The notes under the pieces: model-generated
Databases searched by the model: none
The model's input: the letters and a program-made list of their open reading frames with translations, nothing else
Told to the model about the DNA's origin: nothing
Shown here: one piece after another, positions 44,705 through 56,724 of the stretch
Layout: each line of letters starts with the position of its first letter
Position numbering within the stretch: position 1 is the first letter of the stretch
Source of the DNA: Pachyseris speciosa
Lineage: Eukaryota; Cnidaria; Anthozoa; Scleractinia; Pachyseridae
DNA: 64,000 bases
Reading direction: 5' to 3'
NCBI GenBank assembly: GCA_016490735.1
Contig: JAEMWC010000557.1
Location: 367,501-431,500 of the forward strand
Program-made: the position numbers and the translations under genes

Positions 44705-46505
44705 GGGCCCATTAAAGTATCTTTTGATGCCGTTGCTAGGGAAAAATAAATTTGCTATAACTCTGCACATGTATGCTTCAATTAGACCAAATTTGGACAA
44801 TACCCATAGGGGGCAAATATGGTCCAGTTCATGACGTCATCGGACCACGCCCAATGTCACGTGACCAGAAACAGAAAAATGCATTTTAACTGAATGGCTT
44901 AAGCCTTCTTTCCGCATTTTCTGTATAATAACAATTCAAAAGCCGTTTTGAAGAAATTTAAGCATGCGTTTTGGTTTATGATGAAAAATAAAAAAATGAG
45001 AAAGGAAAATGTGTTTCTTTGACCACTCTTTTGAGCCTAATTTTTTGGTTTTTCATTTTGTCGCAAAACCCATGCTTGAAATCCAAGAAAATATGATGTT
45101 CTTTTGAATTGTTTCAAAATCCAGGAACTACAATTATCTCTCGAGGAGAAAAGTTCTTTTTTCGCGGCACCGGAAGTGGCGAGCGAATTTTCAGCGGCCT
45201 GGTGCCTAAGCATTCTTGGCCAGGCTGCTAGGGCAACGAACGTTCTGTTTCGAATAGTGGCCGCGAGTCAGATAAAAGCCGTCGAACTGTATGTGTAATG
45301 ATGACTTATCTCCACGTCGAACTGCCTCAGTTCTTGCTTCTTGCACGCTCCAGTCGGCGATCCCTTTTACGAACGGCGCAATCCATTCAACAATATGGAT
45401 CCACTGAGTGGAACTGACGTGATCCAGACCAAGAGTCCCGAGAATTTTGTGGTAATCTTTGAAATATTGCCCATTGACAAGGAATGAAAGAGCAACGAGA
45501 TTACGGATTACAGATCTTGGACGAGTTGTGGCCTTAACGACAGGAATGCTACTCTTCAAGTTGACTTTTTTCCCACATCGACTACATTCGAACTCGAACT
45601 CATCAACTGTGTTTTGTTTTACCGAACAAAATTCGAATTTAGTTTCTTTTTCACAGTCACAGTGTTGTAAATTACTTAAATTACTGTTAACTAAGTTCTC
45701 AAGCGAGGCTGATGTTGTAAGGAGAAGTTGTCCATCACAAGCTTCGAGCTCACCATTATCAGTCAGGTTTTCTATCGAGTGCTTAGCACTTTTGATGTAA
45801 GAATGAAATTCTTGTGATAGAGTTGCTTTCAAGGATAATTTACAAGCCTCCTTGCTCACTGTCTGCTGCTCCATGCTGTCTTGGGAGAGTGGTTGCAATT
45901 TAGTGGCCTCGATAGCTTCGTTTATTTGTGTTATATCTAAACAGTGGAGTTTCTCAGGTTCGGAAGGACGTTTCACGGACACAGGTTCACAGGATTGCAC
46001 AGTTTTATCATAAGAGATGTCAGAGAGCTTCGGAGCGGTCAAAAAGGCCGCGGACACAGAGTTTCCTATGAAGTTTCCAGGTGATGACAGCCCAATACTA
46101 ATTTCAGTTTGTGTCTCTGCATCTTTGAGATTTCTATTCCCAACCTGACACTGGAAATCTTTAACTGTCACCTTTTCAAGATTTCTCTATCGACATGCAG
46201 TCATCGATGCGGCTTTCCGTTTACGTCCGTACGTGGATGACATTTTCAGGCAGAAAACTCAAGTTTCAAAAATTAAGGCACGACTCACATGTTGTAAACG
46301 TAAAGCAGAAAATTAATTAATAAAAATGTAAACAAAAAGTTTTTCTTGTGTTTGTTGCAACGAAGTAAAAAAAAGTTACCGGCGACTTGAATCAGCGACG
46401 GGCCGGCGCCGAAAAAAGCGCGCGAAAATCTTTTGGCTGACCGGAAGTGAAATTGCACTTGGGTAGCAACCGTGTATCTTGGCAACGAGATACTTCAATG
46501 GGCCC
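44705..46505 (-). mobile_element. Kolobok/Mutator-like DNA transposon, TTAA duplication
   Basis: The ends GGGCCCATTAAAGTATCT and, inverted, GGGCCCATTGAAGTATCT are flanked by TTAA (44701-44704 and 46506-46509). It carries a broken transposase (45206-46243, -). TTAA duplications are used by Kolobok, piggyBac and Sola3; the protein type fits the Mutator-like/Kolobok group best in my judgement. The left 500 bp have no coding sequence, so the C-terminal half of the transposase has been deleted. Confidence 0.75.
45206..46243 (-). pseudogene. N-terminal half of a Kolobok/Mutator-like transposase
   Basis: Starts at ATG 46243 with MSSTYGRKRKAAS and meets a TAG at 46187-46189. It then stays open for over 320 codons. 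Visible parts are a Cys-pair region (QHCDCEKETKFEFC and FECSRCGKKV, likely zinc-binding) and a helical block (FLVNGQYFKDYHKILGTLGL). Next come HVSSTQWIHIVEWIAPFVKG and the start of the catalytic fold, LHIQFDGFYLTRGHYS, where FDG carries the likely first catalytic Asp. It stops 11 residues later after a deletion near 45235. The remaining catalytic acidic residues are gone, so it is inactive. Similar proteins are common in cnidarian genomes. Confidence 0.7.
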
Positions 46506-46509
46506 TTAA

Positions 46510-46789
46510 TGAGCCTTCCAAGGGATAGAAGTGACAAGCGACATGGCTCCGAAAACAGGCGACAGTCTTCTCCCAAAACACCGACAACTGACAGAAATTG
46601 GCAGAAAATGCGCGACAGTTTGCGACAGCGACAAATTACTTTCCATCCGTCTTTCCTTTCTTTGCGACAGCGACATTTGTCCCTAACGAAACAAGCGACA
46701 GACAGAGTCGTAAACGAGCGACAAAGCGACACCAGATCACCCCTTGTCGTTGGGTGCCTCTGCTCACAGGGCAAATCTTACACAATTTG
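46510..46789. repeat. GCGACA-rich segment
   Basis: Around ten copies of GCGACA or close variants in 250 bp, not in a regular period. Proteins predicted through it on both strands are Arg/Gln-rich artefacts. No gene. Confidence 0.5.
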
Positions 46790-48200
46790 AATTCCTGACA
46801 ATTTTGAACTAAATTTTGCTACCTTGTGTAAACTTAACGACGCCTAAGAAGGTCTAAGAATAAGACACTGAAATAGCATATTTACGTCGATGACTTTCGA
46901 ATGCTGCATCGCAATCAAGACAATAGAAGCCAACGATAGCTTTAATGACGCCACAAGCAGACATTTCGTTTCCCCTTTATGACCTTTTGGCCTAAAACGC
47001 CTGGCCTTCAGTTGAGATATGTTAGGGTCATATGTCTCAAATTGTACATCATTAATTTTAAACAAACTTATTAGAAAACTCAGCGTGATGGATCTCCTCC
47101 AAAAAAAAGATCTTAAAAGAATGAATACTAACGAAAAAAGGTCAAAATAATAATTTAACCGAAAAAGGCTATCAAAGGCTATCTGGCTGCCGAGTATACC
47201 CGGCTCCAACACAGGGTTTACTTTTCATACCACGAGAGAAAAGCTTTGCTTGGATTGAGTTAACTTTTGTGAAAATGACTCCCTCTGGCAGTCTTTCATC
47301 GCCAATATGTTTGGCGAAAGTAATTTTACGTATTTCTGATGAATTTCGGAGTGGAACATTCGTGCATAACGAGAGCAGCAGCATTATTTGGCTTACAATG
47401 CTTTTGATTTGTTTAAAAAGTGACGTACTACTCACGGCATTATTGGAATGCATTATTGGAATGCAAGGTTGTTGCGGCCGAGGAAGATGTGACGCGATTT
47501 ACCAGTAAAGTCGTCTCTCTCGTCGTTTTGTGAATGGTTCTAGGACTTACCAAGGCAATTTAGGCTAGTTTTAACTAGTAAAAAGTTCGATCGATGCCAT
47601 ATTTTGCCGGTAGCACTGGGTGGCCCGACACTTTGAAATGGAAATGGAAGGGTGGTATGCTCGAGGTATGGCTCAGTTACCCAGAATTCTTTTCGGGCGT
47701 GAGCAAGGGAAGTTGAGATATGGGAGACTGGCTCCAATAAAATGGTTAAAGCGTGGACCGCAGAAAAAGTGAGAGGAAACTTTCCATCCAAATAGAAAGC
47801 TCTGGCCTTAAGGTTTACAGTAAATGTAGAATTTTGATATTTGGGCAATGTTTTTGGTTTAAAAGTTGACCACAAGAATGTGTAATTTTTGGTGTTGTTC
47901 TTAGCTTTGGCGAAAAGACCAAATACTTAACAAGTAGAATTATCGTTCGCCAGCGAACGCCAATTAGCAGAAAAAATAAAAGAGTTGAAATATTTTAAGG
48001 AATAAATGCTTCTTGTCTTGTTTATCACGCAAGTGGAAATCGACGGTTAGTTTGGTCCAAAGGTTCTTTCCTTTTTTTCGTTTCAGATAAAACAGATATC
48101 AAAGCACTGACATCAACATTCAGGCTGCTCTTATATTATTTTGATGAAAATTCTCGTGAATAGTATTTTTGTGAAAGGGAGAAACTACAACTCCTTTCAT
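46790..48200 (+). repeat. Third LRAT unit, 5' flank (left part)
   Basis: 46795-46890 matches 17115-17200, 47510-47920 matches 9930-10330, and 47930-48199 matches 10545-10825. The match is cut at CTCCTTTCA (48199) and resumes at TTCCAATACTGAATTAATT (58032), which in the orphan flank at 32645-32670 is continuous (CCTTTCAAGCTTCCAATACT). So 48201-58030 is an insertion. Confidence 0.8.
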
Positions 48201-48917
48201 TAAACTTTTAGCTAACAAGGAAAAGTTCCATGCTATGGTAATTACTAAGGAAAAAAGGGCAAGATTTCCCAAAGATCCATCTCAAGGTTGACAATGAGGA
48301 AATCGAAGAAACGACATTTCTTAAACTCTTAGGAGTTACAATGGATCACCAAATGTCTTTCAGCGAACATGTCAAACACATTAGCGTTAAATCTAGCCAA
48401 AAAATTGGAGTTCTTCTAAGAATGAAAAATTTAATTCCAGAAAAGGCTAAGAAACACATATTTAAAACTAATATTCTACCACATTTGACATATTGCTCCA
48501 TAGTTTGGCATTTTATCAGATCTTCGGACAGACGAAAACTTGAAAGGTTACAAGAGAAGGGGCTTAGGGCAGTCTTCAAAGACAAAAGCAGTTCCGTCTA
48601 CGAAGACCTTCTAAACAAAGCTAAGCTTGTGACTTTAAATAATCAAAGACTTCAAAACATAGCTATTCTTACGTTTAAAGTCAAACATGGCATCTGCCCC
48701 ACATACATATCAGATCTTTTTAATCTACAAACCACCCAATATAGCCTTAGGAACTTAGAATTCGTCATACCACGCTTTAATACTGTAACGTACGGAAAGC
48801 ATTCCATTAAGTATCTTGGACCGACACTATGGCGCCGCCTACCTCGGGGCATAAGAGATGCAAGCACCCTAAGTCAGTTTAAAAAATTAGTGAGACAAAT
48901 AGATCTCTCGAACTTAA

Positions 48918-49935
48918 GAGTGAATGCACAGAAGAATCGAGCAAACCGTGGCCACAGCTCAAAACTTAACCTACCCTCATTTTCAGTTTATAATAAGGTT
49001 TTAATGAGTTCATTGCACTGCTGGTGTGAAAATTTCAAAATGCGACCGCGTTTGGAAATTATTTGAGATTTTCGATTTCAACGGTCTGCGGGCCTAAAAT
49101 TAGCCGCCAAACACGGGAAAACAGTCCAGTGACAGAATTGACCTGACTTTCATAAACGAGTGAGTATATTGGCAACTTTCCACTTAAAATTCGCAAAACA
49201 GATTTCTAACAATGTAAAAACGGCACATTTTTAAATTTCGAGTAGAAAGTATCAACGAACGAGCAAAATTCTGATACATAATTTGCATAATGCTTATAAA
49301 TACAACAGTTTACCGCAAAAACCAAAATCGAATTTTCTATATGGGGGAATTCTCCAAATTACCCCAAATATTGGTTACTACCCAAAGAGATATAGTACTT
49401 GAACATTTTTTGGAAATTAGTCTGGTATTTTTGCTAACGCTTCAAAAATAAATCGATTATTTTGAGGTTATTTTTTGCCCCCGCCAACTGCTAATTGACT
49501 CTCTGGTACGTGCAAGTCACGCTAGTTTTACTCGTCGATTTAAGCTTATTTGAATGCAAAAACTGACACGATTCTTTAAATATGTACCTGTTTTGATGAA
49601 ATTCAATTTATCTTCAAAAGGAGAGGCCGTTCAATCGGTAATTTCTGTTCTTGAGATCTTGTCCATTGGAGCTGGGAGCGGAGCTGAGTCAAGTCTGTTT
49701 TCCCGTGACTGCTAAATCAGAAGGACATCAAGAAATAATTCTCGCTCCAGTCTTCGTAAATAAACCATCTTTGCAGCGCCATACTTGAGCCAAGTAGGAA
49801 AACATTCTGGCTCAATTTGGATCCTTTGTAACAAGCAGTGTATTTCCTGAACGTCGACGGTGAGTAAACAAACTCGGGAAAGTACGGTACCGTTGATTGC
49901 GTGACCAGTCAATTTACGATTGTCTCCGGCGAAAA
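48918..49935. repeat. Left terminal inverted repeat
   Basis: An inverse copy of 56725-57764. Shared blocks include GTGGCCACAGCTCAAAAC, CCGCGTTTGGAAATTATTTG, TATGGGGGAATTCTCC, CTAATTGACTCTCTGG and GTAACAAGCAGTGTATTT. The arms differ by substitutions and by an indel of about 9 bp near the tip, so they are not recently homogenised. Confidence 0.9.
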
Positions 49936-51008
49936 ATAGGATTATATATATTTTAACAGTTTGGTATTATAAATTTACACCAGCTTTGTCTTAAACTTTT
50001 AACAAAGCATATCTGCCGCACAAGAGTGTAAGAACTTTCCGAAGCATCCGGCTCTAAATAACTCCTTCCCCCCTCCCCCATGACTACTTCCTTCCCACTA
50101 TCTTTTGCACGAGGCTCTAATGCCCTGTACTTTTATAGGCACATAAAACCGCTTGTGCAAGGCCCGGGTCAAGCACTTGATTGACTAGAAAGACTTCGCG
50201 AACATGCGCTAACATTTTTTAGCTTTACAAGCTTTTAAGATGTCTTACTCCCCTCCCCCTAACCCCGCAAAGAACAAAACGCGCCAAAAGCGTAAAATAT
50301 CTAAGACCCCGTGTAAACGAGGGCAAATGTCTTCGAAGACGTTATTCAAGTGTAAAGATGCGGTGACCACGATAAACCGGCACGTAAGCGCGAATTTCTC
50401 AGCTCGGATTGACCTCATACCGTTTCGCGATAGTTTGACCTCGTAAAGCCCAAAAATGGTGGCGCATTCTCGAGACGTTTGTTCTGCGTCTAAGGGACGC
50501 ACCATCAGAATTTTTCTTTTTTGGGTAGGGGGGAGGTGGGGAGGATGGTTAATTTTCGAGCCAATTGAATTTTTTTCCCTGAACTTTTCCCTTGTATGAA
50601 TTTTATTAGGTCAGTTGATAAATATTTTTCTAGGGTTACTTGACGTACTGTAACTCGCGCACGCACGTACATCTCATAAAATGTCTCCGTTGTGCGACTC
50701 ATCATTCTCAAACTCAAGGCTCCCTCGCTTCAAACTTCCTAGGGGAAGCCCTGGTAGCAGCCTAATTTTCAAAAAGTACACGCACGCGTACTATACACTG
50801 TTTAGCGCAACAAATTCTTTATTTTTCGTTAAATTAATATCTTCTTCTCAGGTATACAAATACAATTTCATTCCAAGCATGAGTTAATGGTTGTTACCAG
50901 AGCCTTCCCCAAGGGAGGCAAGGGAGCTCTGGTTACGAGGGTACGCGAGCACGCTCAGCTAGCTACGAGAATTCTGCTTCCCCCTTGTTCACGAATCTTT
51001 TATACAGT
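49936..51008. other. Transposon interior without a gene
   Basis: About 1 kb between the left inverted repeat and the transposase stop. It holds C- and G-rich short runs (50070-50085, 50520-50540) and no recognisable frame; presumably 3' untranslated and spacer sequence of the element. Confidence 0.5.
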
Positions 51009-52980
51009 TTATATTTGGCAGCAAGAACACTGCTTCAGGAAGTTCTCAAGTCTTGAAATATACGGCGCTTTCCTCATAGCGGTAATATCAACTGTGTCGA
51101 TGACGAAGTGCTCGCAGATATCCTTCAGCATGGCAATAGCAAGTGATGAGAGCTTGGACTTGGACAACAGGTGACAAAGATTGTAACCCTCGTAGCAGAT
51201 CGGATGGTTCGGTTGTATACTAGCTATCACGTGGTCCCTTAGCTCACCGAACGCCGTCTCGGTAATTACCGCTTCGTCATCCTCCTCCTCCTCGTCCTCA
51301 TCAGAAATAACCGGCGCATGCGAGTGGACACTCGGGCTCCGCTTGGCGGCTAAACGCGAAAAGAAGCTCGTTATCTGTTTAGCTGTGATGAATTCCGCAC
51401 TAGAGAATACACGCTTGCCGGTCTCATCTCTTGCAGTAATCATTGACCTCACGACTTGCGCTGGATTCGCCTTCTGGCCTGTCGTTTCTCCGATCAGGAA
51501 TTTGTTTGTCAAGTACTCTTTTTGCTTGTCCGAGAATCTTGCTCTGCTTGTCTGGGCCGGTTTGAGAGCCCAGCCCATCTGCAATCGCGACTGTCGAGCT
51601 GGAGCATCCGTACTTGTGGTGTCCTCTCGAAACTGTGGCACACTTGTGAACTGGCCTTCAAGTCTCGCTGCATATACACGGACAGCTTTGTCGAGCATGG
51701 TTTCACTTTCTAACGTACGGACGTGCCTGCCGCAATCCAAGTGCCTCTGCAATGCCGAAAACCTCTGATATGATTTCGTGCAGCCTTCCTCGGGACATGC
51801 GTATAGCTCACTACTTTCAGAAGGTAGACTAGTAGGTGGGGGATCCTCCCTCGCGCTTTGGGAAGTAATTGAAGTCGTTGCTGTTCTGGACTTGACAGCA
51901 GAGAACTGGTCACACACCTCCTTGCCTGCAGAACCAGCAGATAACCGTGCTATCTGAAAATTGACGGGAATGTTTATCTTTGATAGCGGAATCTTCTTTC
52001 CCGGCCCTATTCCGTATGCCTTCCATAGGCGAATGTATGTGCTGCCATATTCTACGTTTGCCACAGTGCTGACTCCATCGAGTTTTACTTGCGCTGCAGA
52101 AAAGGGCGAGACTACACTGTCGCAGAGGGAGACATTGAGACCAGGTACACCCCCCGAGGATTGTATGGCATCCACCATTTGATTTGCTGTTTCCACATCA
52201 TGACCTTCATTTAGATGAACTCTAATGTGGGCCTTGATTGTTGCCGCCTTCCTATCGCAGGCCCCTTTACCGCCTTGGGGGCCTGAGAAGTCCAATCGTC
52301 GCACTGTTACACCATGAGTTTTACCAACTTGAATTGCGCCCTTGATAGTCCCACCACTTCGATAGCAACCGGCGTTATCTTGTCCGTAGTACACTGTACA
52401 TAGGGTCGGCATGACTTTCTTCAGTTTACCGATGACATCTGTCATGATCGCTTGCACGGCTGAACTATCCTGTTTGCATGATTGAAAGACGTGACTGAAC
52501 GTCATCATCTCGAGATCTTGGTCGGGGAGCCATGCGGCGAGTGGCCACTGTTAGATGCCAAGAAATACCGCGCTTGCCAAACCAATCAGTCTGGCTCTCG
52601 CGATATTTTCTTGGCAAGAACTTCATTGCCCAATCTTCTATCAGTAGGACGGACTTCTCGTCGAGGCTGTCTAGGACGTCAAGCCGCGCGTCATCTTGGT
52701 TGATACTTCTTAGTAGATGTGCCTTCCACGCCAGGATGATCTGTTTGGACTGATCAGATACGAACAAGAGCTCTTGTCTGGTGTCTTCAGAAACATTGTT
52801 AGCAGACATATTCTGGATCCCCTTTTCTATCTCATATAGGACTGTCGTCAACTCTTCGCAGCGATGGCATGTATCTTGGTGCTCGTGGTCGCAACTTGAT
52901 TGATAGTCTTTGTCACGAGGGTCGCTTAGGGCATATTGTCTGCAGTGGTCGGGGACAGTGGAAGACTCTGCCACATGCAC
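51009..52980 (-). pseudogene. Transposase exon 4: core and C2H2 finger
   Basis: The acceptor TGATTCAG| at 52981 opens a 1,972-bp exon in phase with exon 3. Order: HVAESSTVPDHC, DHEHQDTCHRCEEL (Cys/His group), WAMKFLPRKYRESQTDWFGKR, VYYGQDNAGCYRSGG (probable catalytic Asp), DFSGPQGGKGACDRKAATIK with EGHDVETA. Next comes a classical C2H2 finger (CPEEGCTKSYQRFSALQRHLDCGRH), then RFSDKQKEYL, a homeodomain-like helix region, and an acidic run DEDEEEEDDE. It ends at CSCCQI. One extra base in a G run near 52525-52528 shifts the frame; otherwise about 650 codons are open. I infer it to be the catalytic part of the element's transposase. Confidence 0.75.
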
Positions 52981-53555
52981 CTGAATCAAACAATGCTCTA
53001 AAAATCAATAGTCTTTTCGAAACAAAAAGGCGTGCTAGAAGATAGTTCAAGCACCGGTCTAATCATGTTTCCATAAGAAGGACGTTTAATGAGACTGGGA
53101 AACTTTTTTAGATCTAGCTATAATGTGCACGCGCGTTGCACCATGGTCGTTGAATAAATTTCGCAAACAATTCGTAAAGAGAGAGTAGCGCATTCTGATA
53201 TTTTGGGACAAGTAAATGGCATTTCCTCCATCTTAGCTTTTGCTGCGCGCAACTATTGGTGGCATGGAGCTATGAGTTTACCTGCCACCAGATGACGACC
53301 ACCATATCTAATGCATATGTTTTTAAAGGGTGGTTCACATCGGCAACAAAACGACATAAGGATGTAAACGTATGCGTCCTTGAGTCGCAATGTCAACTGT
53401 CAAAGACCCGACACATCAACGTAACGGTGACAATAAGCGCATAAACATAACGACATAAGAGGAAATAACATTTTTTCTTTTATGTCATTATGCTTATGCA
53501 CTTGTATTACTCCGCCGCAGCATCAATACGGCAACTTGGTGACAAAACATACTGG

Positions 53556-53558
<3 letters not shown>

Positions 53559-53637
<79 letters not shown>

Positions 53638-53643
53638 GGGGGG
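53559..53643. repeat. (GT)n microsatellite and G run in the third intron
   Basis: About 36 GT repeats followed by TC and a run of G, within the intron between exons 3 and 4 (52981-53764). Confidence 0.97.
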
Positions 53644-53764
53644 GGCTAGAACTTCAGCTGTTAAGAGGATTATACAGCAAGTCTACCTTCATTGGCTGAC
53701 AAGTTATAATAGCGCTAGGCAATGCCTAACTAACTTCGAAATCCAAGCACTGAGGGCTTTTTAC

Positions 53765-54851
53765 CTTGAAATCACTCTTTAAGTAGCGTTTTGCAGCTCT
53801 GAGATGCTCCGACTGTTCCTTGGCCCAAGACATGCCCATAAAACTGTCGCCAAGGCGCTGGGCGACTTCGCATAGATCATCGAAGGCTTCTGCTCCCGCG
53901 GAACTAATTTAATCTAGGCCTTGCAAAGACTTGCGAACCGAGGCGGAACACACAGATAGAATATTCAACAGCGCTCTGCGGCTCAACGGCTTGAAGTTAC
54001 ATTCCTTGCTATAGGCCAGATACTGCCTGACTATGGATTCGGGTATCAGCATGCGCACAACATTTGGCACTAAGATGACTTCTTTTGTTGACAGCGTGAT
54101 TGACTTCTCCCAAAACGGTAAATCTTGAATAATATGTGGACTTGTAATAAAATCGAGAAAGTGGTCGACCTGTGTTTGGGAGACAAACATTTTGGTATGT
54201 ACTTGTGGTGCTGGGGGAACTCCTCTGCCATAGCGTATCGCGTGTTCCCTAGCTGTGGTAAAACGGTATCTGGTTAGATCTGGGATCCACCTTTTAACTG
54301 TACGAAATTGTAACTTGTCAGCCACTATGGACAAGATTTGGCCCCGCGTTTGCCAAGTACTAGCGTTCATGTAGCATTCAGCCAATGCTGCCAAAAGAAC
54401 CTGATCAACATCACCATCTTCGGTATCACTCGACGAGTCCTGGGCCTCAAGTGATTTGTAGGACACAAGAGTCTTCCATAAGTGGGCAGACTGATGTGGA
54501 GCTATTTCCTACTGCTTGACGGGCCTTGCGCACATGACGTCTTCGGGTCCTACTGCTTGCCTCCGACCATGGGACACTAACCGGGTGCCGTACTGGACTG
54601 ACGTCTTTACTTTCTAGGAACTGGTTCATCTTTTCGAGTGGCGACGAACCTTCACGCACCGCAATTCTCGCTCGAGCCCGGGGGACTGGCGTACACGTTA
54701 TGTATGTGTCCTCAAGTGACGGTGAGTAAAGGCTTCCTCCAGGTGTCTCAAAGGCTTTCTCTTCTTCTGTTATCTTTGTGGGCACTGGCGTGCTCTCAGC
54801 ACCCGTCACTGCTCCAACAGCACCCAGTAAAGGAACCGAGCTTTCCTTTTC
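53765..54851 (-). pseudogene. Transposase exon 3
   Basis: From the acceptor TTCAAAACAG| (54852-54853) to the donor GATTTCAAG|GTAAAA. It encodes a low-complexity Ser/Pro/Arg region (EKESSVPLLGAVGAVTGAES) and then, after a 1-base shift near 54466, SYKSLEAQDSSSDTEDGDVD. A helical domain follows: LLAALAECYMNASTWQTRGQ, WIPDLTRYRFTTAREHAI, and VRKSLQGLD. A TAA (53909-53911) then interrupts, before SSAGAEAFDDLCEVAQRLGD and RAAKRYLKSDFK. Exon phases agree with exons 2 and 4, so the gene model is coherent despite the two lesions. Confidence 0.7.
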
Positions 54852-55029
54852 CTGTTTTGAATAAATAAACAGGAGAACTTCATGCAATTGAGTGGTGACC
54901 TCGAGGGTTTATTCGAACTAACAAGGAAGTCATATTGGACTTGGGGGTCAGGGAAAGGATCACCTATGTAGGTCCGTTGCAAAGGATAAGGGCGTTGGTA
55001 TTTTTACACTAATCAATGCAGTGGAGATA

Positions 55030-55545
55030 CTGAGTAGAACCCCGGTAACTCGAACTCTGAAAGGAAACAAAAAATAGTTCGAGTTAGCGGGAAGTTAATA
55101 GTTGTTAGTTACTGGGGTTTTTTTTAGCACTTCAGTGTATAATACAATTCAACTTTACTTATTTCATCTGACAGGGTAACATGAGTATGAATTTTTATGA
55201 TGAAAACATGATCTGTTCAGTGTTGCACCAATCAAAAAAAAATTGCTGTAGTGTTAGTTTAGAGTTTTGTTTTATCGATTATAAAACAAGAAGAGCTAAT
55301 GCGATGGCATCCAAGTGGAGTTACGTACAAGAACCAGAATAAATTCGAGTTATCGGGGTAAATTCAGTGAACTTTTGATCAAGGGAAAAAAATAGTGCGA
55401 CTTGGTGGGGAATTCGAGTTATCCAAGTTCGGGTTAAACAAATCGAATAAAAATGAATGAAAAGAGGGGTAAAATCCACGGGAAATAGGGACTTAGGGAC
55501 TTGGTTCGAGTTAGCGGGGAGTTAGAGTTATCGAGGTCCTACTGT
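55030..55545. mobile_element. Mariner/Tigger-type MITE inside the second intron
   Basis: Left end TGAGTAGAACCCCGGTAACT and right end CAGTAGGACCTCGATAACTC (inverted) are similar over about 40 bp (GTTCGAGTTAGCGG). TA flanks both sides. The interior repeats GAGTTATCG/GAGTTAGCG words. TA duplication and CAGTAG ends suggest a pogo/Tigger-like MITE, a secondary passenger in the large transposon. Confidence 0.65.
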
Positions 55546-55761
55546 AATAGATATCAGATATTAATACCATTCCATAAATGCACCATTGACCTCCCCTCGT
55601 GACGTTTCTGCCAAACCCTACGCAGAAGAATAAAATAGCTCTCCAACGACTCTATCCAGGCCCCACAAACAAAAACGCACACTTCGCCCAAACTACTCAA
55701 TTTACCACCTTCAACCCCTTTGTTAAGGAAAATTACGACCCAGTCCAGCGGACAAACTTAC

Positions 55762-55868
55762 CAAAGTTAAAGCACCAATCCTACAAGAAATCTCAGTTTC
55801 GGCAGGTGTGGCCACATATGTCTTTCCAGTTGCTGTAAGAAGACTAATTCGACACTTGCAACACACAC
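55762..55868 (-). CDS. Transposase exon 2
   Basis: A 107-bp exon between the acceptor TAATTTACAG| (55869-55870) and the donor ACTTTG|GTAAGT. It completes a split Gly codon from exon 1 and reads VCCKCRISLLTATGKTYVAT to CRIGALTL, so that exons 1 and 2 together are exactly 177 codons. The CC-x-C pattern with the exon 1 cysteines suggests a metal-binding N-terminal domain. It is intact. Confidence 0.65.
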
Positions 55869-56021
55869 CTGTAAATTAAAGGGAAATCAAAACGCTGTAC
55901 TTTTAAACGAGACAATTATAAAAGAATGACGGGGCGGTTTCATACTGCAATGCCCACGTCCTCCCTTCCATTCTACCGCTCAAACATTTGACCCTCATAT
56001 TCTATTCATAATCAATCATAC

Positions 56022-56445
56022 CTGAGCCGACAGGCACAAGTTTGCCAGTTTCTTGCAAAATATGCTGTGACATCCGTTTGCTTATTCCCCTTTCCGCCTT
56101 CGGCCGATCCTTGAGTATGGTGCTGTGCTTTGAAATAACGGTAGGAACGGAACATTTAGATGAGGGGCGTCTCCAGCCAAGGCCAAGTGACTCTCGGTGG
56201 CGAGGACAGATGCTGAGCATGTCAACATTTCGAGGCGGAACGAACATAGATGCCCTTGCCAAAATGAGATCCACTCCATTTTCGACACCAGTTAACGCAA
56301 GCGCTGACTTGTGCGCGCCTATGCTTCTCTTGCACTGAAGTAGCGGTATGACTTCGACAGACTTGCTTCCGTCCTTCGTTTGAAAGCCGCAATGGCCGCC
56401 AACAATTTCTTGAAAAGAGCAAACTGTTTCCTCCCTAGCAGCCAT
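56022..56445 (-). CDS. Transposase exon 1, with the likely start codon
   Basis: Start ATG at 56445 (MAAREETVCSFQEIVGGHCG) and donor GGCTCAG|GTATGA at 56021. It encodes 141 codons with spaced Cys and His residues (VCSF, GGHCGF, LLQCK, DMLSICPRHRESLGLGWRRP). This is a likely DNA- or zinc-binding N-terminus for recognising the terminal repeats. It is intact and directly inside the right inverted repeat, which would then hold the promoter. No known domain recognised. Confidence 0.7.
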
Positions 56446-56724
56446 GGCGAACAACTTATTTCATCCCCTCTGCTTTTGTTGCGCGCTTTTTCTAATTAAA
56501 TTTGCGTTAAACCTTAAAATTTAATTTATTTGTCGTCGTGCAAATATATCTTCTGAAACTCATAGCACCTAGAACAATGTACTGTACCAATTTTAAAAGT
56601 GGGACAATAAATATTTGCTAACCATCTTATTTAACCACTTTTAAAATAACAAGAAAGCTGGTAATACAAGAAAATGAATTTGCTACACTTCGAGTGTTTT
56701 GGTTTCCCATGCACTTATTTTTAG

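Noticed and set aside
46376..46798. Arg-rich frames on both strands
   Set aside because: Produced by the GCGACA-rich repeat segment.
51343..51768. 141-codon + frame opposite the transposase
   Set aside because: Antisense shadow of a conserved - strand exon.
53490..53782. Cys/Val-rich frames on the + strand
   Set aside because: Translation of the (GT)n tract and G run in the transposase intron.
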